A stretch of DNA of 64,000 bases from UBA2705 sp963977105 (GTDB lineage Bacteria > Pseudomonadota > Alphaproteobacteria > Micavibrionales > Micavibrionaceae): positions 186,001 to 250,000 of the forward strand of contig CAXBNI010000002.1 of NCBI GenBank assembly GCA_963977105.1, written 5' to 3'. Below the pieces are notes generated by a model. That model was not told the origin of the DNA. It made no database searches and saw only the letters and a program-made list of their open reading frames with translations. Positions 1 through 7,711 of the stretch are shown here, piece after piece. Within the stretch, counting starts at the first letter, position 1. Every line of letters starts with the position of its first letter. The translations under genes and the position numbers were made by a program.

Positions 1-323
1 GGATACTTGATGCAGATCAAGCGCAAGCGAATGCATGGGTAGAACATTGGATTACGCGCGGCCTCACCACTTATGAGGCCATGTTACAGCGCGCAGACAC
101 ACATACAGATTTTAGCTGCGGCGATGAGATATCTATGGCTGATATTTGCCTATTGCCTCAATTATATAATGCGCGGCGTTATAAGGTCGAGCTCAAACCT
201 TATCCAAAATTGCTGCAGATTGAAAAAAACATGCTGCGCGATGAACAGGTCAGAAAAGCAACGCCCGAAGCGCATCCAGATGCGCCGCCAGAATTAGAAA
301 ACATACACGGATCTATGCTATAA
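1..323 (+). CDS. maiA: Maleylacetoacetate isomerase (zeta-class GST), 3' end only
   Basis: The gene enters from the left edge; the visible frame begins at base 3 and ends at TAA 321-323. About 106 C-terminal residues are present. They carry the typical zeta-class GST tail: a helix reading SMADICLLPQLYNARRYKV, then PYPKL and an ending rich in HPDAPPE. In the known pathway this cytoplasmic enzyme isomerises 4-maleylacetoacetate to 4-fumarylacetoacetate with glutathione, the step after homogentisate dioxygenase. The neighbours phhA, phhB and hmgA belong to the same phenylalanine/tyrosine route, which supports the call. The N-terminal catalytic thioredoxin-fold half lies outside the window. Confidence 0.85.
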   Translation, partial: ILDADQAQANAWVEHWITRGLTTYEAMLQRADTHTDFSCGDEISMADICLLPQLYNARRYKVELKPYPKLLQIEKNMLRDEQVRKATPEAHPDAPPELENIHGSML

Positions 324-351
324 TAACAAAATAAGAAAGCAGGGTAGGATA

Positions 352-1158
352 ATGGGAAAAGCAACAAATTACACATCAAGACAGCCCGATGAAAAAGGTT
401 ATATTGAGTGGAGCGACGATGAAAACGCCATATGGGGCGAACTTGTCGCGCGCCAGATGCAATGCATTCAAGGCAAAGCCTGTGATGAATATTTGCAAGG
501 GCTAAAGACACTTAACTTCCCCGCAGACCGTATTCCACAAATCCCTGAAGTGAACGCCATATTGCACGCAGAAACGGGATGGGAACTGGCCCCCGTGCCT
601 GCGTTAATCAACTTTGATAAATTCTTCGCCCTTTTGGCGGCTAAAAAATTTCCCGTTGCAACATTCATTCGCAGCCGTGAAGAGTTTGATTATTTACAAG
701 AGCCTGATATTTTTCATGAAGTCTTTGGCCATTGCGCCATGCTAACCAACCCTGATTTCGCGGCATTCACCCACGCCTATGGCAAACTTGGCCTCAAGGC
801 CAATAAAAAAGACCGTGTCTGGCTCGCAAGGCTGTATTGGTTTACGGTTGAATTTGGCCTGATGCAAACAAAAGACGGGCTACGCATTTATGGCGGCGGC
901 ATATTATCATCCCCCGCGGAAACGGAATACGCCTTTGCATCCAGCACGCCGGAACGTAAGCCGCTTGATGTGATTGATGTGCTACGCACGCCATACCGCA
1001 TTGATATTATGCAGCCTGTTTATTTTACAATTAACGGCATACACGACCTTTATAACATCGCACAAATGGATATAATGGACAAAGTCCGTGAGGCACAAGA
1101 AAAAGGCTTACATGCCCCCCAATATCCATCCAAAGATGATAGCCAAAAGTTAGCGTAA
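352..1158 (+). CDS. phhA: Phenylalanine-4-hydroxylase
   Basis: The protein has 268 residues, normal for the bacterial monomeric enzyme without the eukaryotic regulatory domain. The iron-binding His pair is visible in HEVFGHCAM (H122 and H127), and the third ligand is probably E190 in GGGILSSPAETEYA. The family hydroxylates phenylalanine to tyrosine with O2 and tetrahydrobiopterin in the cytoplasm. The start ATG follows a good ribosome site (AGGGTAGGAT) 28 bases after maiA. The cofactor-recycling enzyme phhB follows 45 bases after its stop, so maiA-phhA-phhB look co-transcribed. Confidence 0.95.
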   Translation: MGKATNYTSRQPDEKGYIEWSDDENAIWGELVARQMQCIQGKACDEYLQGLKTLNFPADRIPQIPEVNAILHAETGWELAPVPALINFDKFFALLAAKKFPVATFIRSREEFDYLQEPDIFHEVFGHCAMLTNPDFAAFTHAYGKLGLKANKKDRVWLARLYWFTVEFGLMQTKDGLRIYGGGILSSPAETEYAFASSTPERKPLDVIDVLRTPYRIDIMQPVYFTINGIHDLYNIAQMDIMDKVREAQEKGLHAPQYPSKDDSQKLA

Positions 1159-1203
1159 AAAAATACTTATATATAAATACTTACCAAAAACGGAGAAACG
1201 AAA

Positions 1204-1548
1204 ATGTCTGCACTTGAAAAAGAAAAATGCGTCCCTTGTTCAGGCGGCGCAACGCCTGCCACCAATGAAGAAATCAAAGAAATGGCGAAGGACATTCCTG
1301 AATGGCAAGTCTATGACACAGACGGCATTGATATGTTAGAGCGCGTTTACAAATTCAAAAACTGGAAAAAAGCACAAGCCTTTGTCGAGCGCATTGGCGC
1401 ACTTGCCGAAGACGAACAGCACCACCCCGCTATCTTGCTTGAATGGGGTAAAGTCAAAATCACATGGTGGACACACGCCATAAGTGGCCTGCACAAAAAT
1501 GACTTTATCTGCGCCGCAAAAACTGATGAAATATTTAATGATGCATAA
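1204..1548 (+). CDS. phhB: Pterin-4a-carbinolamine dehydratase
   Basis: This 114-residue protein has the family size and its signature: EDEQHHPAI (H73, H74), then WWTHAISGLHKND with H91. It dehydrates the 4a-hydroxytetrahydropterin released by phenylalanine hydroxylase, so that the pterin cofactor can be recycled. An ACGGAGAAACGAAA ribosome site precedes the ATG. The N-terminal CVPCSGG segment with two cysteines is a common lead-in for this family. It is the last gene of the maiA-phhA-phhB group and is followed at once by a terminator. Confidence 0.95.
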   Translation: MSALEKEKCVPCSGGATPATNEEIKEMAKDIPEWQVYDTDGIDMLERVYKFKNWKKAQAFVERIGALAEDEQHHPAILLEWGKVKITWWTHAISGLHKNDFICAAKTDEIFNDA

Positions 1549-1553
1549 ACAAA

Positions 1554-1580
1554 AAAGCGGCTCAAAAAGCCGCTTTTTTT
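1554..1580 (+). terminator. Rho-independent terminator after phhB
   Basis: A 9-bp perfect stem AAAGCGGCT / AGCCGCTTT with a 5-base loop is followed by a run of T. It closes the maiA-phhA-phhB unit and separates it from the convergent gene at 1605-2060. Confidence 0.9.
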
Positions 1581-1604
1581 TATTCTTAAAGCTAATTATG
1601 TCTC

Positions 1605-2060
1605 TTAAAAGCGATTAGCCATCGTCACATAAGCGCCGCTTTTTACTTGCGGGGACTTATCTTCACATTTATTCCAAGAATTAACGCTATAGGCGGCCAT
1701 TCTAGCATCTAAGCTGTCTACCACTATTGGCGTGTCGAATTTTTCACCATATCCATCTTTCAACATTGAAACAAAACAATTGCGTGACATAACCTGATTT
1801 TTAGGGCGCATTGTAACCCCTTCGCGTGCCACAAGAAGCTCTGTTTCTGCCATGAACTTTGTATATTCAGATTTTTTCATAAAAATGCCTTTTAATAAAC
1901 TCGCGGGTTTAACTGCCGCGTTAATAAATAAATTCTCGGCAAAGCTGAAATTCGCTGCATATTCCGTATTACGCAAATCCATAACTTCGCCAAGATTGAC
2001 ATATTTATCGGCCATTTCATTAAAAATGGCATTGAGTGTTGTTTGCTTTTTTTCTGACAT
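1605..2060 (-). CDS. Hypothetical protein, 151 aa
   Basis: I do not recognise this protein. It is soluble-looking, with no signal peptide or membrane segment, rich in Lys, Glu, Asn and Met, and ends VKSGAYVTMANRF. The longest frame starts at 2069, but the ATG at 2060 is preferred because an AACAGGG ribosome site lies 9 bases before it and would overlap the earlier ATG. A promoter-like TTGACA / TATGGT pair lies just upstream at 2103-2131. It converges with phhB and is separated from it by the phhB terminator. Nothing in the context shows a role in aromatic amino-acid breakdown. Confidence 0.65.
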   Translation of the reverse strand: MSEKKQTTLNAIFNEMADKYVNLGEVMDLRNTEYAANFSFAENLFINAAVKPASLLKGIFMKKSEYTKFMAETELLVAREGVTMRPKNQVMSRNCFVSMLKDGYGEKFDTPIVVDSLDARMAAYSVNSWNKCEDKSPQVKSGAYVTMANRF

Positions 2061-2102
2061 AGTGCACATCCCTGTTATATAAATTATTAAAATTATTTAC
2101 GT

Positions 2103-2131
2103 ACCATAAGGCACATTAAGAATTATGTCAA
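2103..2131 (-). promoter_or_regulatory. Sigma70-like promoter for the 1605-2060 gene
   Basis: Read on the minus strand, TTGACA (2131-2126) and TATGGT (2108-2103) are separated by 17 bases and lie about 45 bases before the proposed start at 2060. The -35 box matches the consensus exactly; the -10 box matches less well. Confidence 0.5.
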
Positions 2132-2161
2132 TAAAAAAGCTGCGCGCCCTTTGTACTGGTT

Positions 2162-2278
2162 TTACTTAACCCCCTCTATATACGTGGCACTGCGCTGCCT
2201 GTAGGCTGGCTTTAACTTATCGATGTTAAAACCAGTTTTTTCAGAATCTCTCAGTTTTTCTTCGATGATTTTAGTCAT
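2162..2278 (-). CDS. Candidate small ORF, 38 aa (second of a coupled pair)
   Basis: The frame ATG 2278 to TAA 2164-2162 encodes 38 residues beginning MTKIIEEKLRDSEKTGF and ending TYIEGVK. It begins 4 bases after the stop of the small ORF at 2283-2408, in another frame, so translational coupling is possible. The start lies inside a 15-bp perfect inverted repeat. The alternative is that the two small ORFs are halves of one frameshifted gene of about 80-90 codons, since this frame is open upstream to about base 2305. I know no homologue. Confidence 0.35.
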   Translation of the reverse strand: MTKIIEEKLRDSEKTGFNIDKLKPAYRQRSATYIEGVK

Positions 2279-2292
2279 AAAATCATCGAAGA
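2259..2292. repeat. 15-bp perfect inverted repeat at a small-ORF junction
   Basis: Arms 2259-2273 (TCTTCGATGATTTTA) and 2278-2292 are exact reverse complements around a 4-base loop. On the minus strand the hairpin contains the stop codon of the first small ORF and the start codon of the second. There is no T-run after it in either direction, so it is not a normal terminator. A second inverted pair, 10 bp, joins 2155-2164 with 2227-2236. Confidence 0.8.
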
Positions 2293-2408
2293 TCAGCCTG
2301 CCATATATTTAACCGCGCGAATTGACGCTCATGCTCAATTTGCTGCGGGGCTTTAGCTGCAGTTTCATTAAAAAACAAACGTAATACGGGAAGATCTTTA
2401 AAACTCAT
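2283..2408 (-). CDS. Candidate small ORF, 41 aa
   Basis: The frame ATG 2408 to TGA 2285-2283 encodes 41 residues beginning MSFKDLPVLRLFFNETAAKA and ending NIWQADLR. It has its own promoter-like sequence (TTGTCT, 16 bases, TATAAT at 2461-2434) and a weak AACAGG ribosome site. The composition is mixed polar and looks like protein, with no membrane segment. It lies between hmgA and the 1605-2060 gene, all on the minus strand. It could be the front half of a frameshifted gene continuing at 2278. Confidence 0.4.
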   Translation of the reverse strand: MSFKDLPVLRLFFNETAAKAPQQIEHERQFARLNIWQADLR

Positions 2409-2433
2409 TTTATACCAGCCTGTTATGTTATTA

Positions 2434-2461
2434 ATTATAAACAATATACACAAACAGACAA
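2434..2461 (-). promoter_or_regulatory. Sigma70-like promoter before the small ORFs
   Basis: On the minus strand TTGTCT (2461-2456) is followed after 16 bases by a perfect TATAAT (2439-2434). It sits 26 bases before the ATG of the 41-aa ORF and 32 bases after the hmgA stop. Confidence 0.5.
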
Positions 2462-2492
2462 TTCCATAATGTCAGCCGTAGGTTCTTACCCA

Positions 2493-3788
2493 TCAGCCTT
2501 TATGCAGCCCGCCCCAGACATCTAAGTAATCAGGCTGGAAGTTATCACCTTCTAGTGCTTGCGCAGTTGGGCGCATCATGTAGCGACTTTCAAACATAAA
2601 CGCCATACCGCCGTTTAAATATTGCGGCGAGAGCTCTGCGTTGCTGGCTTTCTGATATGTTGCGGCGTCTGGCCCATGCGCAGACATGCAGTTATGTAAC
2701 GAGTATCCTCCAGGAACAAATCCGTCAGCCTTACCGTCATACTCGCCATTAATCATCCCCATAAATTCGCTCATAATGTTGCGGTGGAAATATGGAGGGC
2801 GGAAAGTATCCTCCGCCACCATCCAGCGCGGCGAAAATAAAACAAAATCTAGATTTGCAGTGCCCTGAATAATGCTCGGTGATGTTAGCACCGTAAAAAT
2901 TGACGGGTCCGGATGATCAAAGCTCACAGTATTTATTACATTAAATTTTTTCAGATCATATTTATACGGCGCATAGTTACCATGCCACGCCACAACATTA
3001 AGCGGCGAGGATTGCAGCGGCGCAGACCAAAGCTTACCTGCAAACTTCGCCAGCAATATAAAGCCGCCTTCTTTTTCTTCATACGCAGCCTGCGGGGTCA
3101 GGAAATCACGTTCGTTAGCAAGGCCGTTTGCACCGATTGGCCCGCGCTCCGGCAGAATAAGCGGACTGCCATAATTTTCGCAGACATACCCCGTAATAAC
3201 ATCACACTCATCAGCCAAATCAACCGCAAACTTAATGCCACGCGGTATGACGATAATCTCTTCTGGGCCGGCTTCTATAACGCCCATCTCACTACGGATA
3301 ATCATGTTGCCCTGTTGCGGCACGATCAGTAATTCACCATCCGCATTATAAAAATAACGGCCATCTTCACGCATCGATTTATTCGCGGCGAACATATGTA
3401 CAGCAAGGCCTGACCATTCATCAATATTGCCGTTCCCCGCAACGGTAAACAGGCCATCAATAAAGTCTTTATCTTTATGTGGCGCAGCCCGTGCGCCCCA
3501 ACGCATTTGGTTGGGTGAAACAGCGCCGTCGGTAAAGGGCGCGCTTAAAAAAGCCGCCGCTTTATGATATGGTGTGAATTGACCATGGCAGACAGAGGGG
3601 TATAGGCGGTACAACCAGCTGCGTTTACTTGCAGCTTGCGGCGCGGTAAAAGCAGAGCCGCTAATTTGCTCAGCATAAAGTCCATATGGGGCCCGCTGTG
3701 GCGAATTTTGCCCCTCTGGTAAGGCACCCGTTTTTGCTTCACTGGAAAAACTATTCCCAAAACCTGACATATAGCCGCGCGCTTCCAT
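2493..3788 (-). CDS. hmgA: Homogentisate 1,2-dioxygenase
   Basis: The protein has 431 residues, normal for the family. It opens the aromatic ring of homogentisate to maleylacetoacetate with O2 and Fe(II), directly upstream of MaiA. Family motifs are clear: MSGFGNSFSSEA near the N-terminus, YKYDLKKFNVINTV, and the C-terminal iron region with PYFHRNIMSEFMG and SLHNCMSAHGPD. The ATG at 3788 is supported by an AAGGGGG ribosome site 6 bases away; M7 is a possible alternative. It is transcribed toward the maiA-phhA-phhB genes. The ribosome site is buried in a hairpin described at 3796-3822. Confidence 0.96.
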   Translation of the reverse strand: MEARGYMSGFGNSFSSEAKTGALPEGQNSPQRAPYGLYAEQISGSAFTAPQAASKRSWLYRLYPSVCHGQFTPYHKAAAFLSAPFTDGAVSPNQMRWGARAAPHKDKDFIDGLFTVAGNGNIDEWSGLAVHMFAANKSMREDGRYFYNADGELLIVPQQGNMIIRSEMGVIEAGPEEIIVIPRGIKFAVDLADECDVITGYVCENYGSPLILPERGPIGANGLANERDFLTPQAAYEEKEGGFILLAKFAGKLWSAPLQSSPLNVVAWHGNYAPYKYDLKKFNVINTVSFDHPDPSIFTVLTSPSIIQGTANLDFVLFSPRWMVAEDTFRPPYFHRNIMSEFMGMINGEYDGKADGFVPGGYSLHNCMSAHGPDAATYQKASNAELSPQYLNGGMAFMFESRYMMRPTAQALEGDNFQPDYLDVWGGLHKG

Positions 3789-3795
3789 AAAAAAC

Positions 3796-3822
3796 CCCCT
3801 TATAATTATAATTTATAAGGGG
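3796..3822 (-). promoter_or_regulatory. Hairpin over the hmgA ribosome-binding site
   Basis: On the minus strand a 10-bp perfect stem CCCCTTATAA / TTATAAGGGG with a 7-base loop ends in the G-tract that serves as the hmgA Shine-Dalgarno. It is followed by TTTTTT and then the ATG. It could hide the ribosome site, act as a leader terminator, or be a DNA palindrome bound by a regulator; the sequence alone cannot choose. Confidence 0.55.
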
Positions 3823-3859
3823 TATTTTATGCGCCGCAGCGTACTGTAGCAAGCACAAT

Positions 3860-4240
3860 CTACCGCAAGATTAATGCGGCTAGCTTTTGCACGGCCTCAA
3901 CAGAAAGCGGTTTTTCTTGATATTCTTTAACAAAGTCATATTGCATAGAGGCTTCTTTATCACGGTCTTGCGAAGAAGATGTCAACATGACCACCACGCT
4001 GGCCGGATTTTCATGCATCTTCGTGTACTCAGCCAGAAATTCATGTCCGTTCATTCGTGGCATATTAATATCGAGCAAGATCATTTCTGGTGGAGAATCA
4101 AGCTTCGCAAGAACCTCTAGTCCTTCTTTGCCATCATAAGCCTTAAGGATCTCTATATTATTGTTATACTCTTCTAATATGCACGAACAAATGAATTGAT
4201 CTGTTTCGCTATCGTCAATAACCAGTACGCGTTGAATCAT
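3860..4240 (-). CDS. Single-domain response regulator (CheY-like)
   Basis: This 126-residue protein is only a receiver domain. The acidic pair D9-D10 (VIDDSETDQF), the phospho-acceptor D57 (LLDINMPRMNG), T87 (MLTSSS) and K110 (EKPLS) are all present, so phosphorylation should work. The sequence is closest in style to the Rcp1-like receivers that pair with hybrid kinases or phytochromes. No kinase is adjacent; it is a lone gene divergent from kbl. Output must come from protein contact, since there is no DNA-binding domain. Confidence 0.85.
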   Translation of the reverse strand: MIQRVLVIDDSETDQFICSCILEEYNNNIEILKAYDGKEGLEVLAKLDSPPEMILLDINMPRMNGHEFLAEYTKMHENPASVVVMLTSSSQDRDKEASMQYDFVKEYQEKPLSVEAVQKLAALILR

Positions 4241-4438
4241 AAATTATAACCTATATATTTCTCATTAAATTCGTCCGTATATTATACTAAAGTCATACAC
4301 ATTAAAAACATTATCTTGTTAAATAATATACGAGAGTATTTACTTATTGGTTAATTATCTTATAAAACGTATATGTAGTGAGGTTAGTATAAAACTGACG
4401 CTCCGCAACAGAGCATATACATGCATCAAGAGGTTAAA

Positions 4439-5644
4439 ATGACAACGTCCTTCCATAACCATCTCCAGCAAGAAATCTCCGCTATTAAAGACGCAGGCCT
4501 ATATAAGGGCGAACGTCCAATTCACAGTCAGCAAAGCGCAGAAATAAAGGTTGCAAACGACCAAAGCGTTTTAAACTTTTGCGCCAATAATTATCTTGGC
4601 CTGGCCAATAATCCTTTGCTGATTAGCGCCGCTAAAGATGCACTTGATCAATATGGCTTTGGCATGGCATCTGTGCGCTTTATCTGCGGCACGCTCGACG
4701 TACATAAAAAACTTGAAGCACGTATATCAAAGTTCACAGGTAAAGAAGACACGATCTTATATCCATCTTGTTTTGATGCGAATGGCGGACTATTTGAAAC
4801 ACTGCTAACAGCAGAAGATGCAATCATCAGCGACGCGCTTAACCACGCCAGCATAATTGATGGCATTCGCCTCAGCAAAGCCCAACGTTACCGCTATAAT
4901 AACAGCGATATGGCGGACTTAGAACGCTGCCTTAAAGAATCCCAAGGCGCACGTTACCGCCTGATTGCAACAGATGGCGTATTTTCAATGGATGGCTACA
5001 TCGCAAAGCTGCCTGAGATTTGTGCTCTGGCAGAGAAATACGATGCCCTAGTCATGATTGATGATTGCCATGCAGCAGGCTTTATGGGCAAAGACGGTGG
5101 CGGCACCGCTGATTACCACGACGTGATTGATAAAATTGACATTATTACAGGCACACTTGGCAAAGCACTAGGCGGCGCGTCAGGCGGCTACATCTCTGCG
5201 CGTAAACCTGTCATTGAAATGCTCCGTCAGCGCTCCCGCCCATATTTGTTTTCAAACACATTAGCCCCCGTGATTGCCGCTACTTCAATCGCTGTTCTCG
5301 ATTTATTAGAAGAACACGGCGCAAAAATGCGTACGAAGCTGCAAGATAACAGCAAATATTTCCGCGCTGAAATGACGAAGCTTGGTTTTGATATGCTGGA
5401 TGGCGACCACCCTATTATTCCCGTCATGCTTTATGACGCGGCGCTCGCATCAAAATTTGCAGATGAAATGTTAAAACGCGGCGTTTATGTTGTTGGATTT
5501 TCATTCCCTGTTGTCCCCAAAGGCCAAGCGCGCATACGTACACAAATGTCCTGCGCCCATGACAAAAAACATATAGATAAAGCGATCGCCGCTTTTGCAG
5601 AAGTCGGCAAAGAACTTGGCGTATTAAAAGGAAAGGCTGCATAA
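4439..5644 (+). CDS. kbl: Glycine C-acetyltransferase (2-amino-3-ketobutyrate CoA ligase)
   Basis: The protein has 401 residues and belongs to the alpha-oxoamine synthase family of PLP enzymes. It cleaves 2-amino-3-oxobutyrate with CoA to glycine and acetyl-CoA. The FCANNYLGLANNP start, DALNHASIIDG, MIDDCHAAGFMG and the PLP-lysine motif TGTLGKALGGASGGY are all visible. The ATG at 4439 is chosen over an earlier one at 4421 because AAGAGG lies 5 bases upstream. The stop is followed one base later by tdh, the enzyme that makes its substrate. Confidence 0.96.
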   Translation: MTTSFHNHLQQEISAIKDAGLYKGERPIHSQQSAEIKVANDQSVLNFCANNYLGLANNPLLISAAKDALDQYGFGMASVRFICGTLDVHKKLEARISKFTGKEDTILYPSCFDANGGLFETLLTAEDAIISDALNHASIIDGIRLSKAQRYRYNNSDMADLERCLKESQGARYRLIATDGVFSMDGYIAKLPEICALAEKYDALVMIDDCHAAGFMGKDGGGTADYHDVIDKIDIITGTLGKALGGASGGYISARKPVIEMLRQRSRPYLFSNTLAPVIAATSIAVLDLLEEHGAKMRTKLQDNSKYFRAEMTKLGFDMLDGDHPIIPVMLYDAALASKFADEMLKRGVYVVGFSFPVVPKGQARIRTQMSCAHDKKHIDKAIAAFAEVGKELGVLKGKAA

Positions 5645-5645
5645 G

Positions 5646-6674
5646 ATGAAAGCACTGTCAAAATTAAAGGCTGAAAAAGGCATCTGGATGATTGAGGATG
5701 CAGACATTCCACAAATCAGCCCAAGCGAAGTTTTAATTAAAATTAAAAAAACCGCAATATGCGGTACAGATATTCATATTTACAACTGGGATGAGTGGTC
5801 ACAAAAAACCATTCCCGTCCCGATGATTACAGGTCATGAATATGTCGGTGAAATTGTTGAAGTCGGTAGCGACGTCACAACAGTGACCATCGGACAGCGC
5901 GTATCCGGTGAAGGGCATATTGTTTGCGGACAGTGCCGAAATTGTCGTGGCGGACGCCTTCACCTCTGCCCAAAAACCATTGGCATAGGCGTCAATATTC
6001 AGGGCGCATTTGCAGAGTATTTAAAACTTCCCGCAAGTAATGTCTGCCCGATACCAGATGAAATCCCTGATGAAATTGCTGCAATTTTCGACCCTTTTGG
6101 TAATGCTGTGCATACGGCCTTGTCCTTTAGCCTTGTCGGCGAAGACGTGCTGATTACTGGTGCGGGTTCTATTGGTATTATGGCTGCGGCCGTGTGTCGC
6201 CATGCAGGCGCACGCCATGTGGTAATTACGGATATAAACCCTTACCGTTTAGAGCTTGCAAAAAAAATGGGCATTGAGCACGCCATCAATGTGCAACAAA
6301 CTGACTTAAAGGCACTAATGAAAGAGCTGCATATCACGGAGGGGTTTGATGTTGCGCTTGAAATGTCAGGTGCCGCGCCAGCTTTTCATACAATTTTTGA
6401 CAGCATCATCCATGGCGGTAAAATTGCCCTGCTGGGCATTCCACCAAGCGATATGCCTGTTGATTGGAATCAAGTAATTTTCAAAGGCCTAACCTTAAAA
6501 GGAATTTACGGCCGAGAAATGTATGAGACATGGCATAAAATGAAGATGATGGTCATGGGGGACCTCGACATCAGCCCTATTATCACTCATGAATTTAAAA
6601 TTGATGAGTATCAAGAGGCGTTTGCCGTCGCATGTTCTGGGCAATCCGGCAAAGTGATTTTAAACTGGGATTAA
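5646..6674 (+). CDS. tdh: L-threonine 3-dehydrogenase
   Basis: This 342-residue zinc alcohol dehydrogenase-family enzyme oxidises threonine to 2-amino-3-oxobutyrate with NAD+. Visible motifs are the catalytic zinc region KTAICGTDIHIYNWDEW, GHEYVGEIVEVG, the structural zinc cluster CGQCRNCRGGRLHLC and the nucleotide fold GAGSIGIMAAAVCRHAGA. The ATG lies one base after the kbl stop, so the two genes form the usual kbl-tdh threonine-degradation operon. Confidence 0.96.
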   Translation: MKALSKLKAEKGIWMIEDADIPQISPSEVLIKIKKTAICGTDIHIYNWDEWSQKTIPVPMITGHEYVGEIVEVGSDVTTVTIGQRVSGEGHIVCGQCRNCRGGRLHLCPKTIGIGVNIQGAFAEYLKLPASNVCPIPDEIPDEIAAIFDPFGNAVHTALSFSLVGEDVLITGAGSIGIMAAAVCRHAGARHVVITDINPYRLELAKKMGIEHAINVQQTDLKALMKELHITEGFDVALEMSGAAPAFHTIFDSIIHGGKIALLGIPPSDMPVDWNQVIFKGLTLKGIYGREMYETWHKMKMMVMGDLDISPIITHEFKIDEYQEAFAVACSGQSGKVILNWD

Positions 6675-6709
6675 ATTTCATCCCTATTTTTAACGCAGCA
6701 CAACAAAAG

Positions 6710-6731
6710 TGGCGCCCCGTAAAGGGCGCCA
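6710..6731. terminator. Hairpin between convergent tdh and YcaC-like gene
   Basis: Eight paired bases TGGCGCCC / GGGCGCCA around a 6-base loop, with an outer ACAAC / GTTGT pairing. The T-tract is weak on both sides; the minus-strand side gives CTTTTG. It is placed to stop transcripts from either direction. Confidence 0.55.
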
Positions 6732-6761
6732 AAGTTGTACAGGCCATAAGTGGTGCAGTAC

Positions 6762-7445
6762 TTAAGCGGCCTTAGAGTGCATTCTGTCAACGGGCTGTGG
6801 GTATTGACCGCGCTGTGGCTGCTTATGGATATGAGTTTCAGCGTAATCAATGCCCATACCATAGCTGCCGTAATGTTCACGGATTATATCCAATGTCGCC
6901 TCATATGTTTCATGACGCGCCCAATCACGCTGCATTTCAAGCAACAGCTGAAGCGAGGTTATTGGCACCGCACCCGCTTTTTCAACGCGTGTCATTGCCG
7001 CATATTGCGCCTCTGGGCTAATTTCACCGCACGCATCACCAACAATATAAACCTCATAGCCCTCGTTCATGGCGCACAAAGCGGGAAAGTTAATGCTGGC
7101 GCCTGTCCATAGCCCTGAAAGTATGATTTTCTTGCGTCCACTCGCTTTGATTGCGTTTAAAACGCTTTTATCTTCCCAGAAATTCATCGTTGTACGTTCA
7201 TGCGGGTCCTGCTGTAAAACATCAAGCAGTTCTGGCCATACATAGCCCGAGAATGCCTCGCTTTGAATACTTGTCAATACTGTGGGGGCGTTAAAGGCCT
7301 GCGCCGTTTTCGCAAGCGCGACGGCGTTATTTTTCAGTAGCTGCGTGTCAATGGAACGAACACCAAAAGCCATTTGTGGCTGCTGGTCGACAAATACAAA
7401 GACTGCGTTTTCAGGTGTGAGTAATTTTTGTGTAGCAAAAGTCAT
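6762..7445 (-). CDS. YcaC-like isochorismatase-family protein lacking the catalytic Cys
   Basis: The protein has 227 residues from ATG 7445, which has GAGAGAGAT in front; the longer frame from 7556 has no such site. It follows YcaC-type cysteine hydrolases closely: VFVFVDQQPQMAF with D20, the WPELL and MNFWED segments, and IILSGLWTGASINFPAL. At the position of the nucleophilic Cys (EVCVAFPAL in Escherichia coli YcaC) this protein has Ser117. Either the chemistry is altered or the protein is not a hydrolase. The substrate is unknown even for YcaC. The C-terminus carries a His/Gln/Pro-rich tail (HIHKQPQRGQYPQP). Confidence 0.8.
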   Translation of the reverse strand: MTFATQKLLTPENAVFVFVDQQPQMAFGVRSIDTQLLKNNAVALAKTAQAFNAPTVLTSIQSEAFSGYVWPELLDVLQQDPHERTTMNFWEDKSVLNAIKASGRKKIILSGLWTGASINFPALCAMNEGYEVYIVGDACGEISPEAQYAAMTRVEKAGAVPITSLQLLLEMQRDWARHETYEATLDIIREHYGSYGMGIDYAETHIHKQPQRGQYPQPVDRMHSKAA

Positions 7446-7638
7446 GAGCGTTATCTCTCTCTTATAAGTGTTAATGTTTAAAATTGAGCAACTTCTAAGA
7501 TAAGCGTGTGTGTAAATAAGGGCTGACCAAGCGCAATGCGATGCTTGGTCAGTCAAGGTAGAAAACGTTCATTGGGGTTGAAGTCTTCGCCTTCGCTCTT
7601 ATTTGTAGTAAAGTATGAGATCATAATGAAATATAGAG

Positions 7639-7655
7639 GTTAACAAAAAGTTAAC
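7639..7655. promoter_or_regulatory. Repeated GTTAAC site upstream of hemH
   Basis: Two copies of the palindromic hexamer GTTAAC are separated by AAAAA, about 57 bases before the hemH ATG. The spacing of 11 bases centre to centre puts both on one face of the helix, as expected for an operator. No regulator is identified. Confidence 0.3.
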
Positions 7656-7711
7656 ATCGTGCATCTCAAAATAAGACATTGTAAAACAACGATATATACA
7701 GAATACAGAAA

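Noticed and set aside
2913..3332. Plus-strand frame of 139 codons inside hmgA
   Set aside because: It is fully antisense to a conserved enzyme gene and has no domain or ribosome site.
6750..7112. Plus-strand frame of 120 codons opposite the YcaC-like gene
   Set aside because: Antisense shadow; the minus-strand frame carries clear family motifs.
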